Assembly (NCBI GenBank): GCA_018001935.1
Contig: JAGNHB010000006.1
Coordinates: forward strand, 62,001-126,000
Source: Acidobacteriota bacterium
GTDB taxonomy: Bacteria; Acidobacteriota; JAAYUB01
DNA: 64,000 nucleotides
Direction of reading: 5' to 3'
Shown: positions 48,401-56,653 of the stretch, in pieces
Numbering within the stretch: the first letter of the stretch is position 1
How the letters are laid out: every line of letters begins with the position of its first letter
Notes under the pieces: generated by a model
What the model saw: only the letters and a program-made list of their open reading frames with translations
What the model was told of the DNA's origin: nothing
Databases searched by the model: none
Made by a program: the position numbers and the translations under genes

Positions 48401-49198
48401 GTCCCCGCGGACGGCGACCCGGAGCGCGGCCACGGGGTGGCCGTTGAGGTCGAGGAGGACGTCGTACAGGAAGGCGGTCCCGTCCTGCCCGGTGCCGATC
48501 CGGGGGTTGCCCGGGACGACCCGGGCCAGGAGTGCCTGCTCTTCCCGCGACAGGCGCCGGTCGCCCGAGGGGAAGAGTTCGAACGACAGGTGGGCCTGTT
48601 GAGCGAGGGAGCGCACCAGCGCGGCATCCAGGAAACGCCCGAAGACCACCACGCCGCGGGGGGGGCCCTGGCCCCCGGTGGAGAGAATCGGGCGGGCGAT
48701 CATCAGCAGGGGGCCGAAATCGGTCCGGAGGATGCCCTCCACGGGTTGGTGGTTCCGGAACACCGGCCTGAGAGTCGGGAGGATGAAGGGGGACGTGCCC
48801 GAGAAGGCGGGGAGGTCGAGGGCCCCGCCGAGATCGGAGTCGAAGGTGCCGCCGTAGAGGAGCGTCCCGGCGTTGTCGTAGAAGTAGATGAGGTTGAGGT
48901 GGCTGTCCCGCTCCAGTTGGTCCCGGTCGGCGAGATTGGAGCGGATGTACTCCGGGTTGCGGGTTTCCGCGAAGGCGCAGGTGTCGTCCCAGTTGGCCCA
49001 GTCGCCGATCAGGTTGCCCAGTTGGTGGAGTTCTCTTTCGACCGCCCCCCGGGCGCGGGCACAGTCTTCCTCGGCCTGGGCCCGCTCGAGCCTCTGGAAA
49101 GCGGGCTGAACGATGAAGTGGTCTACGCTCCAGATCAGGAGCAGCGCGGCGGCGAAGCCGACGACGACAACGAGGAGAATCCGGATCGTTCGGTTCAT
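45479..49198 (-). CDS. hybrid sensor histidine kinase (CHASE4, CHASE, GAF, HisKA, HATPase, REC)
   Basis: The 1239-residue protein has a first span (ILLVVVVGFAAALLLIWSV), a CHASE4-like periplasmic domain (DWANWDDTCAF motif), two spans near 280-345, a CHASE-type domain (about 370-560; FINPVSGFDLLTGFDLVSD), a further span (WWALAVGLPLTALVLLY), GAF (about 690-840), HisKA with His871 in GGVAHDLNN, an ATPase domain (DTGEGI, GTGLGLSV) and a C-terminal receiver (SILVVDDIRQQ, VLDMIMDPG, RKPY). Two separate extracellular sensors in one kinase are notable. It lies 32 bases downstream of another hybrid kinase, so both may act in one phosphorelay. Confidence 0.9.
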   Translation of the reverse strand: MNRTIRILLVVVVGFAAALLLIWSVDHFIVQPAFQRLERAQAEEDCARARGAVERELHQLGNLIGDWANWDDTCAFAETRNPEYIRSNLADRDQLERDSHLNLIYFYDNAGTLLYGGTFDSDLGGALDLPAFSGTSPFILPTLRPVFRNHQPVEGILRTDFGPLLMIARPILSTGGQGPPRGVVVFGRFLDAALVRSLAQQAHLSFELFPSGDRRLSREEQALLARVVPGNPRIGTGQDGTAFLYDVLLDLNGHPVAALRVAVRGDIAATARSTSRMLMGVLGLAAVILLLAGAYVFSRARGEPAAHLGAAGWGTLVLAALIGVTLSTGAFLEMRRHSRATLEDLFRNRATERARGISQRFVGALHSLMSVRRAVNILGEIDEHAFTQFNTPLLFERGFRFIAWAPRVSRAEREGYEARALTEGAPQPAVTARQPGSGFGPAPPRDEHFPLRFINPVSGFDLLTGFDLVSDPDIRAAVERCAGTGLAAVTGHVAWLPETASADLMILVPVYGSDPRRMVPADRRRNLKGLVVGALELQNLFRNDNEPAPPPELNACLLDLSAEGRPRVLFRDRYRQQPPEGAESSRLVSSTDLPYAGRLWRLVILPEAAFIERNDRGMHWWALAVGLPLTALVLLYLQALLSQRRRAEAQIRARTRDLLASEQRYREITTRQENQQKAVAAIAVSPFIPTGQLSPLAREITEKASVTCGVERVSIWLFDETETRLVCLDLFEASPCRHTSGRTLSEHEFRAEFAALKTTSYVDANDPLSDPRTAGYVEGYLKPNRITSMLDVVIRSAGRNLGALCLEHVDCPHHWEPDEVAFACQLADQVAIAIANAARLRSEEARKDLEERLLRVEKMESLGLLAGGVAHDLNNVLGVLVGYSELLLMDIPPDSPLREHVSNIMGAGERAAAIVTDLLTLARRGVGTRYVVNLNETVTAFLKTPEFSKLCSFHPRVDVSTDLDGDLLRVLGSPVHLGKTLMNLVSNGAEAMPLGGRLVIRTRNRYLDRPLSGYDHVVPGDYVVLSVSDTGEGITPENLKRIFEPFYTKKIMGRSGTGLGLSVVWGTVKDHDGYIDVVSSPGEGTTFSLYFPVTRQHGGTDAKPSTESYAGRGESILVVDDIRQQRELASDLLSRLDYRVATVSSGEEAVKYLKQQPVDLVVLDMIMDPGIDGLETYQRILDVRPGQRAVIVSGFAETDRVREAQKLGAGPYIRKPYIQKKLGLAVRAELDRPLRTPAH

Positions 49199-49230
49199 CC
49201 CGGAAGCCTCGACCCGCGGAGCCCGAAGCC

Positions 49231-51693
49231 TCAGGCGGGGCCCAGGCTTTCGCCGAGGACCCTTCGGAGGGTCTCGAGAAGGTTGTTGAACGTGTAAGGT
49301 TTCTGGATGAAGCCCGCGAAGCGTTCGCCCTCGGGCTGCCGCCTTGCGTCCTGCTCGTCGAAGTCGCTGGAGAGAATCAGGGGCACGGAGGGGGCGACCC
49401 GCAGGATGTCCCGGAGGAACGCTTCACTGTCCGTCCGGGCCATGGTCAGGTCCAGGACCACGCAGCGGATCCTGCTCCCGTGGGTGGCGCACAGTTCCAG
49501 TGCCGCGCCGACCTCGCCGGCGGAGAGGGCCTCGAACCCGATCCGCTCGAGCATGCGCCTCCCGATGGCCCGGACGCTCTCCTCCTCGTCGACCAGCAGG
49601 ACGGCGCCCCGCCCGTGCCGATCTTCCGCCGACGGCACCCGGTGGTCCGGCTGCGCGGCCGGGGCGGCGGCAGCGGGCAGGAGGACGCGGAACACGCTGC
49701 CCTTCCCGGGCGCACTCCGGACCTTGACGGCGCCCTGGTGCCCCCGCACGATCCCCAGGACGGCGGCGAGCCCGAGCCCGCGGCCGGTGAACTTCGTGGT
49801 GAAGAAGGGGTCGAAGATCCGGGACAGGTGCTCCGCGGAGATGCCGCACCCCGTGTCTTCCACTTCCACGTAAGCGAAGAGCCCGCCCGCGACGGGGTTC
49901 GGCTGCCAGGGCTCGGCCAGGTCCGCCGGGGTGCACTCCGCCGTGCCGGTGGAGATGGCGACGACGCCGTTGCGGTCGCCGATGGCGTCGGACGCGTTGA
50001 TGACCAGGTTCAGGACGACCTGGCGCAACTGGGCGGCATCGGCCTCCACGGGGGGCACGCCGTAACCGAATTTGTACTGGAGCTGGACTTTTCGGGAAAC
50101 GGACACCTGCAGCATCTGGGCCATCCCCTCGACGACTTCCCGCAGGTCCAGGCGCTGGACCAGGAAGCGGCCCCGCCCCGAGTACGCCAGCATCTGCCGG
50201 GCGAGGTCCGCCGCACGGCGGCTGGCTTTTTCGGCTTCCTGGAGGTCGATGAGGGCGGGGGATGCGGGGGAGACGTCTTCCATTGCCAGGTTGACGTACC
50301 CCAGGATGGCGGTCAGGAGATTGTTGAAGTCGTGGGCGATCCCGCCGGCGAGGACCCCCAGGCTCTCCAGCTTCTGGGCCTGCTGGACCTGGCGCTCGAG
50401 GTTGAGACGCTCCTCCTCCGCCCGTTTCTTGTCGGTGATGTCAATGGCGGTGAGGGCGTATCCCAGCGATGGGTTCTCCGGGTCGATGATGGACGAGTTG
50501 AGCAGCACGTCGATCATCGCCCCGTCCTTGCGCCGCCACTTCGCCTCCACGCTGCCGCGCACGGAGGCCGTCTGGCAGGCGTACAGCTCGCGGCCGACCC
50601 GGTCGTACTCCTCGGGGCCCGCGTAGAGCATGCGGGTGGGGCTGCCCTCCAGTTCCTCCCGGGTGTAGCCGACCATCTGGCAGAGCCACGAATTCACCCG
50701 GCTCATGACCCGGTCCCGCCCCACGGCGAAGGCGACGGGGGCGGCGGTCAGGAGACCCCGGAGGGTCGCCTCGTTCCGGCGGATGGCTTCCTGGGCCCGG
50801 GTCTGCTTGAGGATCTTCCACATGCCGTCCATGAGGAGGGTGGCCTGCCGGATGTCCTTTTCGTCATACGGGGTGCTCTTGTTGCCGACACCGGCCACCA
50901 GGACGATCCGTTTCCCGTCGAACAGGGGGATGTCCATGTGCCGGGTGAGCCGGAACCGGCTTTCGGTCGCCCGTTTCCGGCGGGTGGGCGGTTCCGGGCA
51001 GTCGTTGGTGATGATGGGCCGGCGCCGGCGCACGGTCTCGCTCCAGAGTTCGGTGGTCTCGAGAGGGTAGTTGGAGGGCTTGTCCGTGATGGGGCTGAGC
51101 CCGGGCGCGTTGCGCGACCACGTGTACATGTTGAGCGTCTTCTCGTCCTCTTCCAGGAAGGCGAGATAGCCGATGCGGCTGCAGGTGAGCTGGATCACCT
51201 TGTCGAGGGCGAAGTCGGTCAGGGTCATCTCCGACTCCCCCGAGAGGCGGGAGAGTTCGAGGAGGCCGGCCAGACGCTGCTCGTTGAGGCGCAGTTCCTT
51301 TCGGTCCTCGATCTGCTCGACCACGCGCTGCACCGCCATCGCCAGGATGTCGAGGAAGTTCTCGTCCTTGACCAGGTAGTCGAGGGCGCCGCGCTTCATC
51401 ATGTCCACGGCGATCCGCTCGTCGCCCTGGCCGGTGGCGATGATGAAGGGGGGCATCACGGTCACCTGCTCGATGAAGCGGGCGGCAGTGGTGTCAGGGA
51501 GGGAGTAGTCCAGGAGGACCAGGTCGGGGGTGTTCCGGGACAGCCACTCCAGAGCGTCCTTCCCCGTCCCGACCTTCTCCGCCTTCCATCCCTCGTCCTG
51601 CAGGATGCCGGTGATCAACTCCGCCAGGGCGGCGTCATCCTCCACCACGAGGATGACTTCCCGGCGTTCCCGATGCGTCTGGGGCGCTTCCAT
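49231..51693 (-). CDS. cytosolic hybrid kinase (REC, GAF, PAS, HisKA, HATPase, REC)
   Basis: The 820-residue protein has no membrane spans. A first receiver (VILVVEDDAALAE, LLDYSLPD) opens it, then a GAF domain (about 150-310), a PAS domain (about 325-440), HisKA with His454 in GGIAHDFNN, an ATPase domain (DTGCGI, GRGLGLAAV) and a second receiver with DEEES and VVLDLTMARTD. It can accept phosphate at the front and hand it on at the back. The gene lies directly upstream of a membrane hybrid kinase, apparently as one operon. No output regulator is encoded with them. Confidence 0.9.
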   Translation of the reverse strand: MEAPQTHRERREVILVVEDDAALAELITGILQDEGWKAEKVGTGKDALEWLSRNTPDLVLLDYSLPDTTAARFIEQVTVMPPFIIATGQGDERIAVDMMKRGALDYLVKDENFLDILAMAVQRVVEQIEDRKELRLNEQRLAGLLELSRLSGESEMTLTDFALDKVIQLTCSRIGYLAFLEEDEKTLNMYTWSRNAPGLSPITDKPSNYPLETTELWSETVRRRRPIITNDCPEPPTRRKRATESRFRLTRHMDIPLFDGKRIVLVAGVGNKSTPYDEKDIRQATLLMDGMWKILKQTRAQEAIRRNEATLRGLLTAAPVAFAVGRDRVMSRVNSWLCQMVGYTREELEGSPTRMLYAGPEEYDRVGRELYACQTASVRGSVEAKWRRKDGAMIDVLLNSSIIDPENPSLGYALTAIDITDKKRAEEERLNLERQVQQAQKLESLGVLAGGIAHDFNNLLTAILGYVNLAMEDVSPASPALIDLQEAEKASRRAADLARQMLAYSGRGRFLVQRLDLREVVEGMAQMLQVSVSRKVQLQYKFGYGVPPVEADAAQLRQVVLNLVINASDAIGDRNGVVAISTGTAECTPADLAEPWQPNPVAGGLFAYVEVEDTGCGISAEHLSRIFDPFFTTKFTGRGLGLAAVLGIVRGHQGAVKVRSAPGKGSVFRVLLPAAAAPAAQPDHRVPSAEDRHGRGAVLLVDEEESVRAIGRRMLERIGFEALSAGEVGAALELCATHGSRIRCVVLDLTMARTDSEAFLRDILRVAPSVPLILSSDFDEQDARRQPEGERFAGFIQKPYTFNNLLETLRRVLGESLGPA

Positions 51694-51861
51694 GCCGTTC
51701 TCCTCTCCCCCGGTTGCGGGGTCCCATCACGCAGGCTCGACGTCCGCCGCCCGGGTTTTTTCGGCCCGGCGAACCTCCTTCACGACGATCGGTGCGATCG
51801 AAGGGTTCGACATGTAAAAATGATACCACCAACGCGCGTCCTGAAAAAGCAGGAATTTCAC

Positions 51862-52992
51862 TCAGGCCAGGCCCAGTGCCCGGAGAACGACGGGGCCCAG
51901 CCGCTCCCACCCCAGGAACCGGCGGACATGATCGCTCCCCTGGCGGGTCCTCTCGTCGAGGTCGCCCGCCAGGGCCCTCTCCAGGGCGGGGAGATAAGCG
52001 GCCGTGTCCGCGGCGATCTCGACGAACGCCGCGAAATCGGCCGCGTCACCCGAGGGGTTGGCCACCACCGGGAGGCCCGCGGCGAGGTACTCCCGCAGCT
52101 TCATGATGGAGCGGTACCGGTTGGCGCCGCCGGGGCGGAGGTAGTGGACCCCTGCCCGGCAGGCCGCCAGGACGGCGGGGACCGTGGCGTGGGGGACGTG
52201 GCCGGCGAAGAGGACGCGGTCGAGCGCGCCCGAAGCGGCGACCCGCTCGCGGAAGGCGTCCAGTTTCACACCGTGGCCCAGCAGCAAAAACCCCCAGTCG
52301 GGGTGGAGTCGAAGGGCCTGGCTGAAGAGGGGGAGCAGGTCCTCGGCGTCGGAGGTGATGCCCAGGGACGCCATGTGGACGATCGTCCGCCAGCGGCCGG
52401 TGAAGGCTTCGATTGCCGGGGGAAGGGGGGCGCGGGGGGCGTCGAAGACGTCCAGGTCGATGCCCTGGGGAACCTGCAGGAGACGGTCTTCCGGGACCCG
52501 GGCGTCCCCGGCCAGGTAGGCGCGCAGGGGTTCGACGTGGTAGGACACGGTGTCGAAACGGCGGGGCCAGGCCTCGAAACCCCGCCGCACCAGCGTCCGG
52601 GCGAGGCCGGGGGGATAGTACTCGAAGTCCAGGTCGTCGACGTCCAGAGAAGCCCGGGTGCCGCGGCGCCGGGCCCGGAGGGCGGGGATCGCCGCGTTGG
52701 GCAGCGGCTTGAGGGCGTAGACGGCGTCCCATTGCCTCCCGCGTGCCAGTCGCAGCCCGTCGCGCAGGGAGCGGAGGATCGCCCGGGCCAGGGGCCCCCG
52801 TTCCGTCGTGAAACGGTAGTCGATGCCCCTTTCGGCGCGGGGCGGCTGCCCCGGCCGCAGCCGCTCCGAAAACGTCACCGCCGCGCCCGCGCGGGCGGCA
52901 CAGCGGGCCATGTTCCAGAACCGGACCCCCGACCCGCTGTCGGAGGTGAGCGACGAAAGGAACAGCAACTGTGGACGATCCCGGGTTTCCAT
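51862..52992 (-). CDS. glycosyltransferase, GT4-like
   Basis: The 376-residue protein has a GT-B layout: N-terminal SSLTSDSGSGVRFWNMA (a GT4-like donor/acceptor loop), middle HMASLGITSDAEDLLP, and a C-terminal nucleotide-sugar pocket KLREYLAAGLPVVANPSG. It should transfer a sugar from an activated donor to a surface glycan or lipid. ATG 52992 is used since METRDRPQLLFLSS opens the fold; it has no strong ribosome site and an in-frame ATG lies at 53049. It is monocistronic, beside kinases rather than other glycan genes. Confidence 0.8.
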   Translation of the reverse strand: METRDRPQLLFLSSLTSDSGSGVRFWNMARCAARAGAAVTFSERLRPGQPPRAERGIDYRFTTERGPLARAILRSLRDGLRLARGRQWDAVYALKPLPNAAIPALRARRRGTRASLDVDDLDFEYYPPGLARTLVRRGFEAWPRRFDTVSYHVEPLRAYLAGDARVPEDRLLQVPQGIDLDVFDAPRAPLPPAIEAFTGRWRTIVHMASLGITSDAEDLLPLFSQALRLHPDWGFLLLGHGVKLDAFRERVAASGALDRVLFAGHVPHATVPAVLAACRAGVHYLRPGGANRYRSIMKLREYLAAGLPVVANPSGDAADFAAFVEIAADTAAYLPALERALAGDLDERTRQGSDHVRRFLGWERLGPVVLRALGLA

Positions 52993-53451
52993 GACGAGTT
53001 CAGGGTACACGAAATCGCGCGAAGGCACAATTCCCATCATTCCCGTCACTCCCCAAATGGATCAACCGGGGAAAAACCACGAAATACACGGAATACACGA
53101 ACGAAGAACACAGAATTCAGAATTCGGGAGGGTGAAGTCAGGAGGGTGAGACAGCCGCCAGAAAACCAGGAGACAGGAGATGGCGTTGGGTCTGCTGACC
53201 GGAATCGGAGACGCTGCTTCTCCGTGCCTCTATGCCTCCGTGAGAGCGATATTCCGGGAGGTCTCTGCCGGCGGCGCGGCGACCGGGTGAAGGCGAGCTT
53301 TCGTTTTCCTCGGCCACTCCTCCCGGTCGATGTCCCGGGAAAAGCGTGGAGACTATCCCCCCCGTTTCCTCACTTTTCTGCTGGCGGCGCCCGCGGGCCC
53401 GCCGGTATAATGGCCCGGCCCGGCGGGGCAAATCCGGATTTCGGAGGCAGC
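52993..53451. other. 459-base spacer with dispersed repeats
   Basis: No supported gene. AACCACGAAATACACGGAAT (about 53076) and the inverse of the GAGGCACGG block (CTTCTCCGTGCCTC, 53217-53230) occur here; the latter is shared with 10.77 and 20.75 kb. Confidence 0.5.
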
Positions 53452-55257
53452 TTGAGCGACACCCGGTTTCACCTTCCGATGTGGGTTTTAACGGCTCTCG
53501 CCGTCGTCGCGGCGAGCGGCTTTCCCATGGCGGGGGCCCCCGATGCGCCACCCCCGCCTGCGACTGCGATCACCTACCCCGACGGCGACGTCAACGGCGA
53601 CGGGCGCACCGACGTCGTTGACCTGGTCATCGTCCGGCAGGTCCTGGCCGGGGGCATCCCCCTGAACCAGGCGCCCTGTACCCGCCCCGGCGGGGGCGAC
53701 TTCAACGCCGACCTTCGCCTTGACGGGGCCGACGCGGACGGCCTGGACAAACTCCTGGCCGACCGGGCCGGCCCCCCCCCGGCCCGCCTCCGCTTCCTGG
53801 ACGATTTCGAGGCCGGCAACTACAGCGAGAACATCTGGGTCCCCCGGCCCTGGTTCAATTTTGACGTCGGGCGGGACGGGGGGGTGTCGCTGCGGGTGGA
53901 GAACCTCGTCGCCGGGGAATCCGTCCTGGTCGGCACCTCCATCGTCATCAAGCCGGTGCGCACGTGGCTCCTGGGGCTGACGGCGGACATCCGCGCTGAA
54001 AATGTCTCCGCCCCGCCCAATCCCTGGAACGGCATCAAGCTCATGCTGCGGATCGTGTCGGCCGACGGCCGCGTGGAGTGGCCCCAGGTCACGGTGGGGA
54101 CGGGGACCTTCGGGTGGGCCACCCTCGGCGCGCTGGTCGCCGTCCCCGCGGACGCTGCCCAGGCGACCCTCTACCTCGGCCTGGAGTCGAGCACCGGCCG
54201 GGTCTGGTTCGACAACGTCCGTCTCGAGGGGGTGCGCACCCCGGAGGACTACCCCCCGGCCCGCGACCCCGCGATCCCCATCCCCGCTCTTCACCCCGAG
54301 CCCCGGTTGCGCGGGGCCATGGTGAGCACCCTGGCCGGCCCCGACGACCTCGCCGTCCTCGGGCGGGACTGGAAGGCCAACGTGATCCGGTGGCAGCTCG
54401 GCGGCACCGCCTTCCCCGAGGGGCTGCTGACGCCCGGCTACGACGTCGTGCTGGGGCAGGAACTCGACCGGCTGGACGCGGCGCTCCCCTTCTGCCGGGA
54501 GCACGGCCTGCGGGTCGTGGTGGACCTGCACTCCCTCTCCGGCGGCGCCTGCGCCTCCCCGGCGGCCCAGGAAAAGCTGGTCGCCGTGTGGCGCGTCATC
54601 GCGGCACGGTACCGGGATTGCGAGGCGGTCTGGGCCTATGACCTGGCCAACGAACCGGCCCTGGGGGAGACCTGGTCCGGGGAAACGGCCCCCTGGGACC
54701 GCCTGGCGGAGCGCGTCGCCCGGGCGGTGCGGGAGATCGACCCCGCAAAGCCCGTCATCGTGGAGTCGGTTTTCGGGACGCCCGCCGCCTTCCGCTACCT
54801 AGTCCCGCTCGATTTCAGCATCCCGGGCGTGATCTACAGCGCCCACATGTACGAGCCGGGCGCCTTCACCCACCAGGGCGTCTTCGGCGGCACCGACAGC
54901 TTTGTCTACCCCGGCCTGATCGCCGGGGAGACGTGGGACGCGGAGCGCCTGCGCACCGCCCTCCAGCCGGTGAGGGATTTCCAGGAGAAGTACCGCGTCC
55001 CCGTCTTCATCGGGGAGTTCAGCGCCATCCGATGGGCCCCCGACCACAGCGCGCACCGCTACCTGAGCGACTGCATCGACCTCTTCGAGGAAAACGGCTG
55101 GGACTGGTGCTACCACGCCTTCCGCGAGTGGCACGGCTGGAGCGTGGAGCACGGCGAGGACCCGTTCGTCACCGAGCCGTCCCCCACCCCCACCGACCGC
55201 CAGCTCCTCCTGAGAAGCTGGTTCGACCTCAACGAAAAACCCTGGGCCCGCCGATAA
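53452..55257 (+). CDS. secreted GH5-like glycoside hydrolase with N-terminal dockerin-like segment
   Basis: The 601-residue protein starts at TTG, with GGAGG 4 bases upstream; the long open frame before it is non-coding. A signal peptide (VLTALAVVAASGFPMAGA) is followed by a dockerin-like pair (GDVNGDGRTDVVDLV and GDFNADLRLDGAD, about residues 40-105), a carbohydrate-binding-like beta domain (about 110-270), and a TIM-barrel with acid/base Glu401 in DLANEP and nucleophile Glu522 in FIGEFSA, as in GH5/cellulases. It probably cuts a beta-glucan or mannan outside the cell. The other dockerin-like protein in the window is at 43283. Confidence 0.87.
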   Translation: MSDTRFHLPMWVLTALAVVAASGFPMAGAPDAPPPPATAITYPDGDVNGDGRTDVVDLVIVRQVLAGGIPLNQAPCTRPGGGDFNADLRLDGADADGLDKLLADRAGPPPARLRFLDDFEAGNYSENIWVPRPWFNFDVGRDGGVSLRVENLVAGESVLVGTSIVIKPVRTWLLGLTADIRAENVSAPPNPWNGIKLMLRIVSADGRVEWPQVTVGTGTFGWATLGALVAVPADAAQATLYLGLESSTGRVWFDNVRLEGVRTPEDYPPARDPAIPIPALHPEPRLRGAMVSTLAGPDDLAVLGRDWKANVIRWQLGGTAFPEGLLTPGYDVVLGQELDRLDAALPFCREHGLRVVVDLHSLSGGACASPAAQEKLVAVWRVIAARYRDCEAVWAYDLANEPALGETWSGETAPWDRLAERVARAVREIDPAKPVIVESVFGTPAAFRYLVPLDFSIPGVIYSAHMYEPGAFTHQGVFGGTDSFVYPGLIAGETWDAERLRTALQPVRDFQEKYRVPVFIGEFSAIRWAPDHSAHRYLSDCIDLFEENGWDWCYHAFREWHGWSVEHGEDPFVTEPSPTPTDRQLLLRSWFDLNEKPWARR

Positions 55258-55607
55258 TCGCCACCGCCCCTCGCCCGCACCCCGTCATCAACGCCCAGGG
55301 AAACCGTTCAGCCCGCCATGACCCCCTCAGAGCCGCGCGCGTAAGCAAGCGGCAAAGCAAACAACAACCAGAGCCGCGCGCGTAAGCAAGCGGTCAAGCA
55401 ACCCTCAACCAGCGCCTCGCGCGCAATCAAGCGGCTAAGAAGACAGATGCTCCTTTCCCACCGCCCATGCTTCCGGATCGGTAACCTGAGACATATTCCC
55501 CGACCATGGCGATCTCCGATCACCCAAGACGAACAGGAAATAGCTCCAGCCGTGTGATCTCCTGATCCCGATTCATCCATGCCGTCGCAGGGCTTCCTCT
55601 TCCCCCT
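55258..55607. repeat. 41-bp period repeat, three copies, in a 350-base spacer
   Basis: Copies begin at 55329, 55370 and 55411 and share AGAGCCGCGCGCGTAAGCAA then GCGG; the third has drifted. The core is a near-palindrome (CCGC...GCGG). The rest of the spacer shows nothing. It sits at the edge of the lower-G+C cassette. Confidence 0.85.
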
Positions 55608-56558
55608 TTATTCGAGGATTCCCCAGTCGGCGAGGCGGTAGCGGGCCCCGTGGAGCGTGCCTTCGCCCGTGGCCAGGGTGGCCTTGCGTCGCTGCACGTC
55701 CTCGACATATTCCGGGCGGCTGGCCTCGGCCACGACCTCGGCGATGCACACGCGTATCTCCCCTTCCTGCGCGGCCGGGTTGGTGTCGAGCCACTGCTGG
55801 ATGCGCTTCCCTTCATTGTCGAAGTTGATCCCGCCGTTCTGCACGGCGATGTCGAAGCACAGCGCCATTCCCGGCTCCGCGGTCAGGCCGAAGCGTCCCG
55901 CGTCCCGCCGAGCGATCTCCCAATATCGCTCGACCCGCCTCAATTGAACTTCCTGGACTTCAGGGAAGGTTCCGAGCGTCTGAAAAGCCGCCTCCCAAGC
56001 CGGTTCCAGGCGTGTTTTTCGCTTCCCGCGAGAAAGCCCGCCGGCCCATCGAATTTGGGCAACCCTGCCCATGGCCAGAATGTCGAGGAGGGAGTCCCGT
56101 AGCGGACCGAAGGCCTCATCGATCAGGTTCGGATGCCGATCCCGTATTTCCTCCAGGATCGCTTGCACCTCGCCGGATTTCAATGTGAAGCCGATGATGC
56201 CCCAGGTGAGCCCCGTCCCGTCGTAGTTGCCGGCCGCTTTGCCGAAGCCGTGGCCCTCGAAGTCCGCCGTGATCTGGAGACAACGGTCCAGCAGGCCCGG
56301 CTTGCACTCGCCCGTAAGGGCTTCCCAAGTGGGGCCGTCCACCTGCCCGGCCCTCCAACTCGCCGTCTTCGCCGGCAACGTTACTCCCTGCCGCTGCTGG
56401 AACGCGGCCACAGCTTTGGCGGTATCGGTGCCGAAGATGCCGTCTGAGTCGGCTGGTCCGACCCCGGCCACTTGTAGGGCGCGTTGCATCCTCCGCACCA
56501 GTTCCCCGCGCACGGCGCGGTAGCCTTTCATCGGTTTCTGAAAATAGATCCGCGTCAT
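55608..56558 (-). CDS. peptidoglycan-binding protein with GH46-like hydrolase domain
   Basis: The 316-residue protein has an N-terminal peptidoglycan-binding domain (about 15-82; LVRRMQRALQVAG, DGIFGTDTAKAVAAFQ) and a catalytic domain like GH46 chitosanases, with Glu101 in ADFEGHGFG and Asp113 in YDGTGLTWGIIGFT. Such proteins cut cell-wall glycans and occur as endolysin-type enzymes. No signal peptide is visible, so export would need a holin, secretion apparatus or lysis. ATG 56558 follows GGGAG. It is the last gene of a cassette with a membrane protein, an M15 peptidase and a DUF2235 hydrolase. Confidence 0.82.
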   Translation of the reverse strand: MTRIYFQKPMKGYRAVRGELVRRMQRALQVAGVGPADSDGIFGTDTAKAVAAFQQRQGVTLPAKTASWRAGQVDGPTWEALTGECKPGLLDRCLQITADFEGHGFGKAAGNYDGTGLTWGIIGFTLKSGEVQAILEEIRDRHPNLIDEAFGPLRDSLLDILAMGRVAQIRWAGGLSRGKRKTRLEPAWEAAFQTLGTFPEVQEVQLRRVERYWEIARRDAGRFGLTAEPGMALCFDIAVQNGGINFDNEGKRIQQWLDTNPAAQEGEIRVCIAEVVAEASRPEYVEDVQRRKATLATGEGTLHGARYRLADWGILE

Positions 56559-56653
56559 GAGGACTCCCGGGGAATTCTGCTTGCAAACCAATTTCCGCTT
56601 AGTGCGTCTTCAATCGTCGATTCCGGTAGATAAACAGAGACTGAGCTGGTCGA

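Noticed and set aside
49480..53451. Very long plus-strand open frame continuing into the GH5 gene
   Set aside because: It is the antisense shadow of the hybrid kinase and glycosyltransferase genes; only the part from the TTG at 53452 has a ribosome site, signal peptide and known domains.
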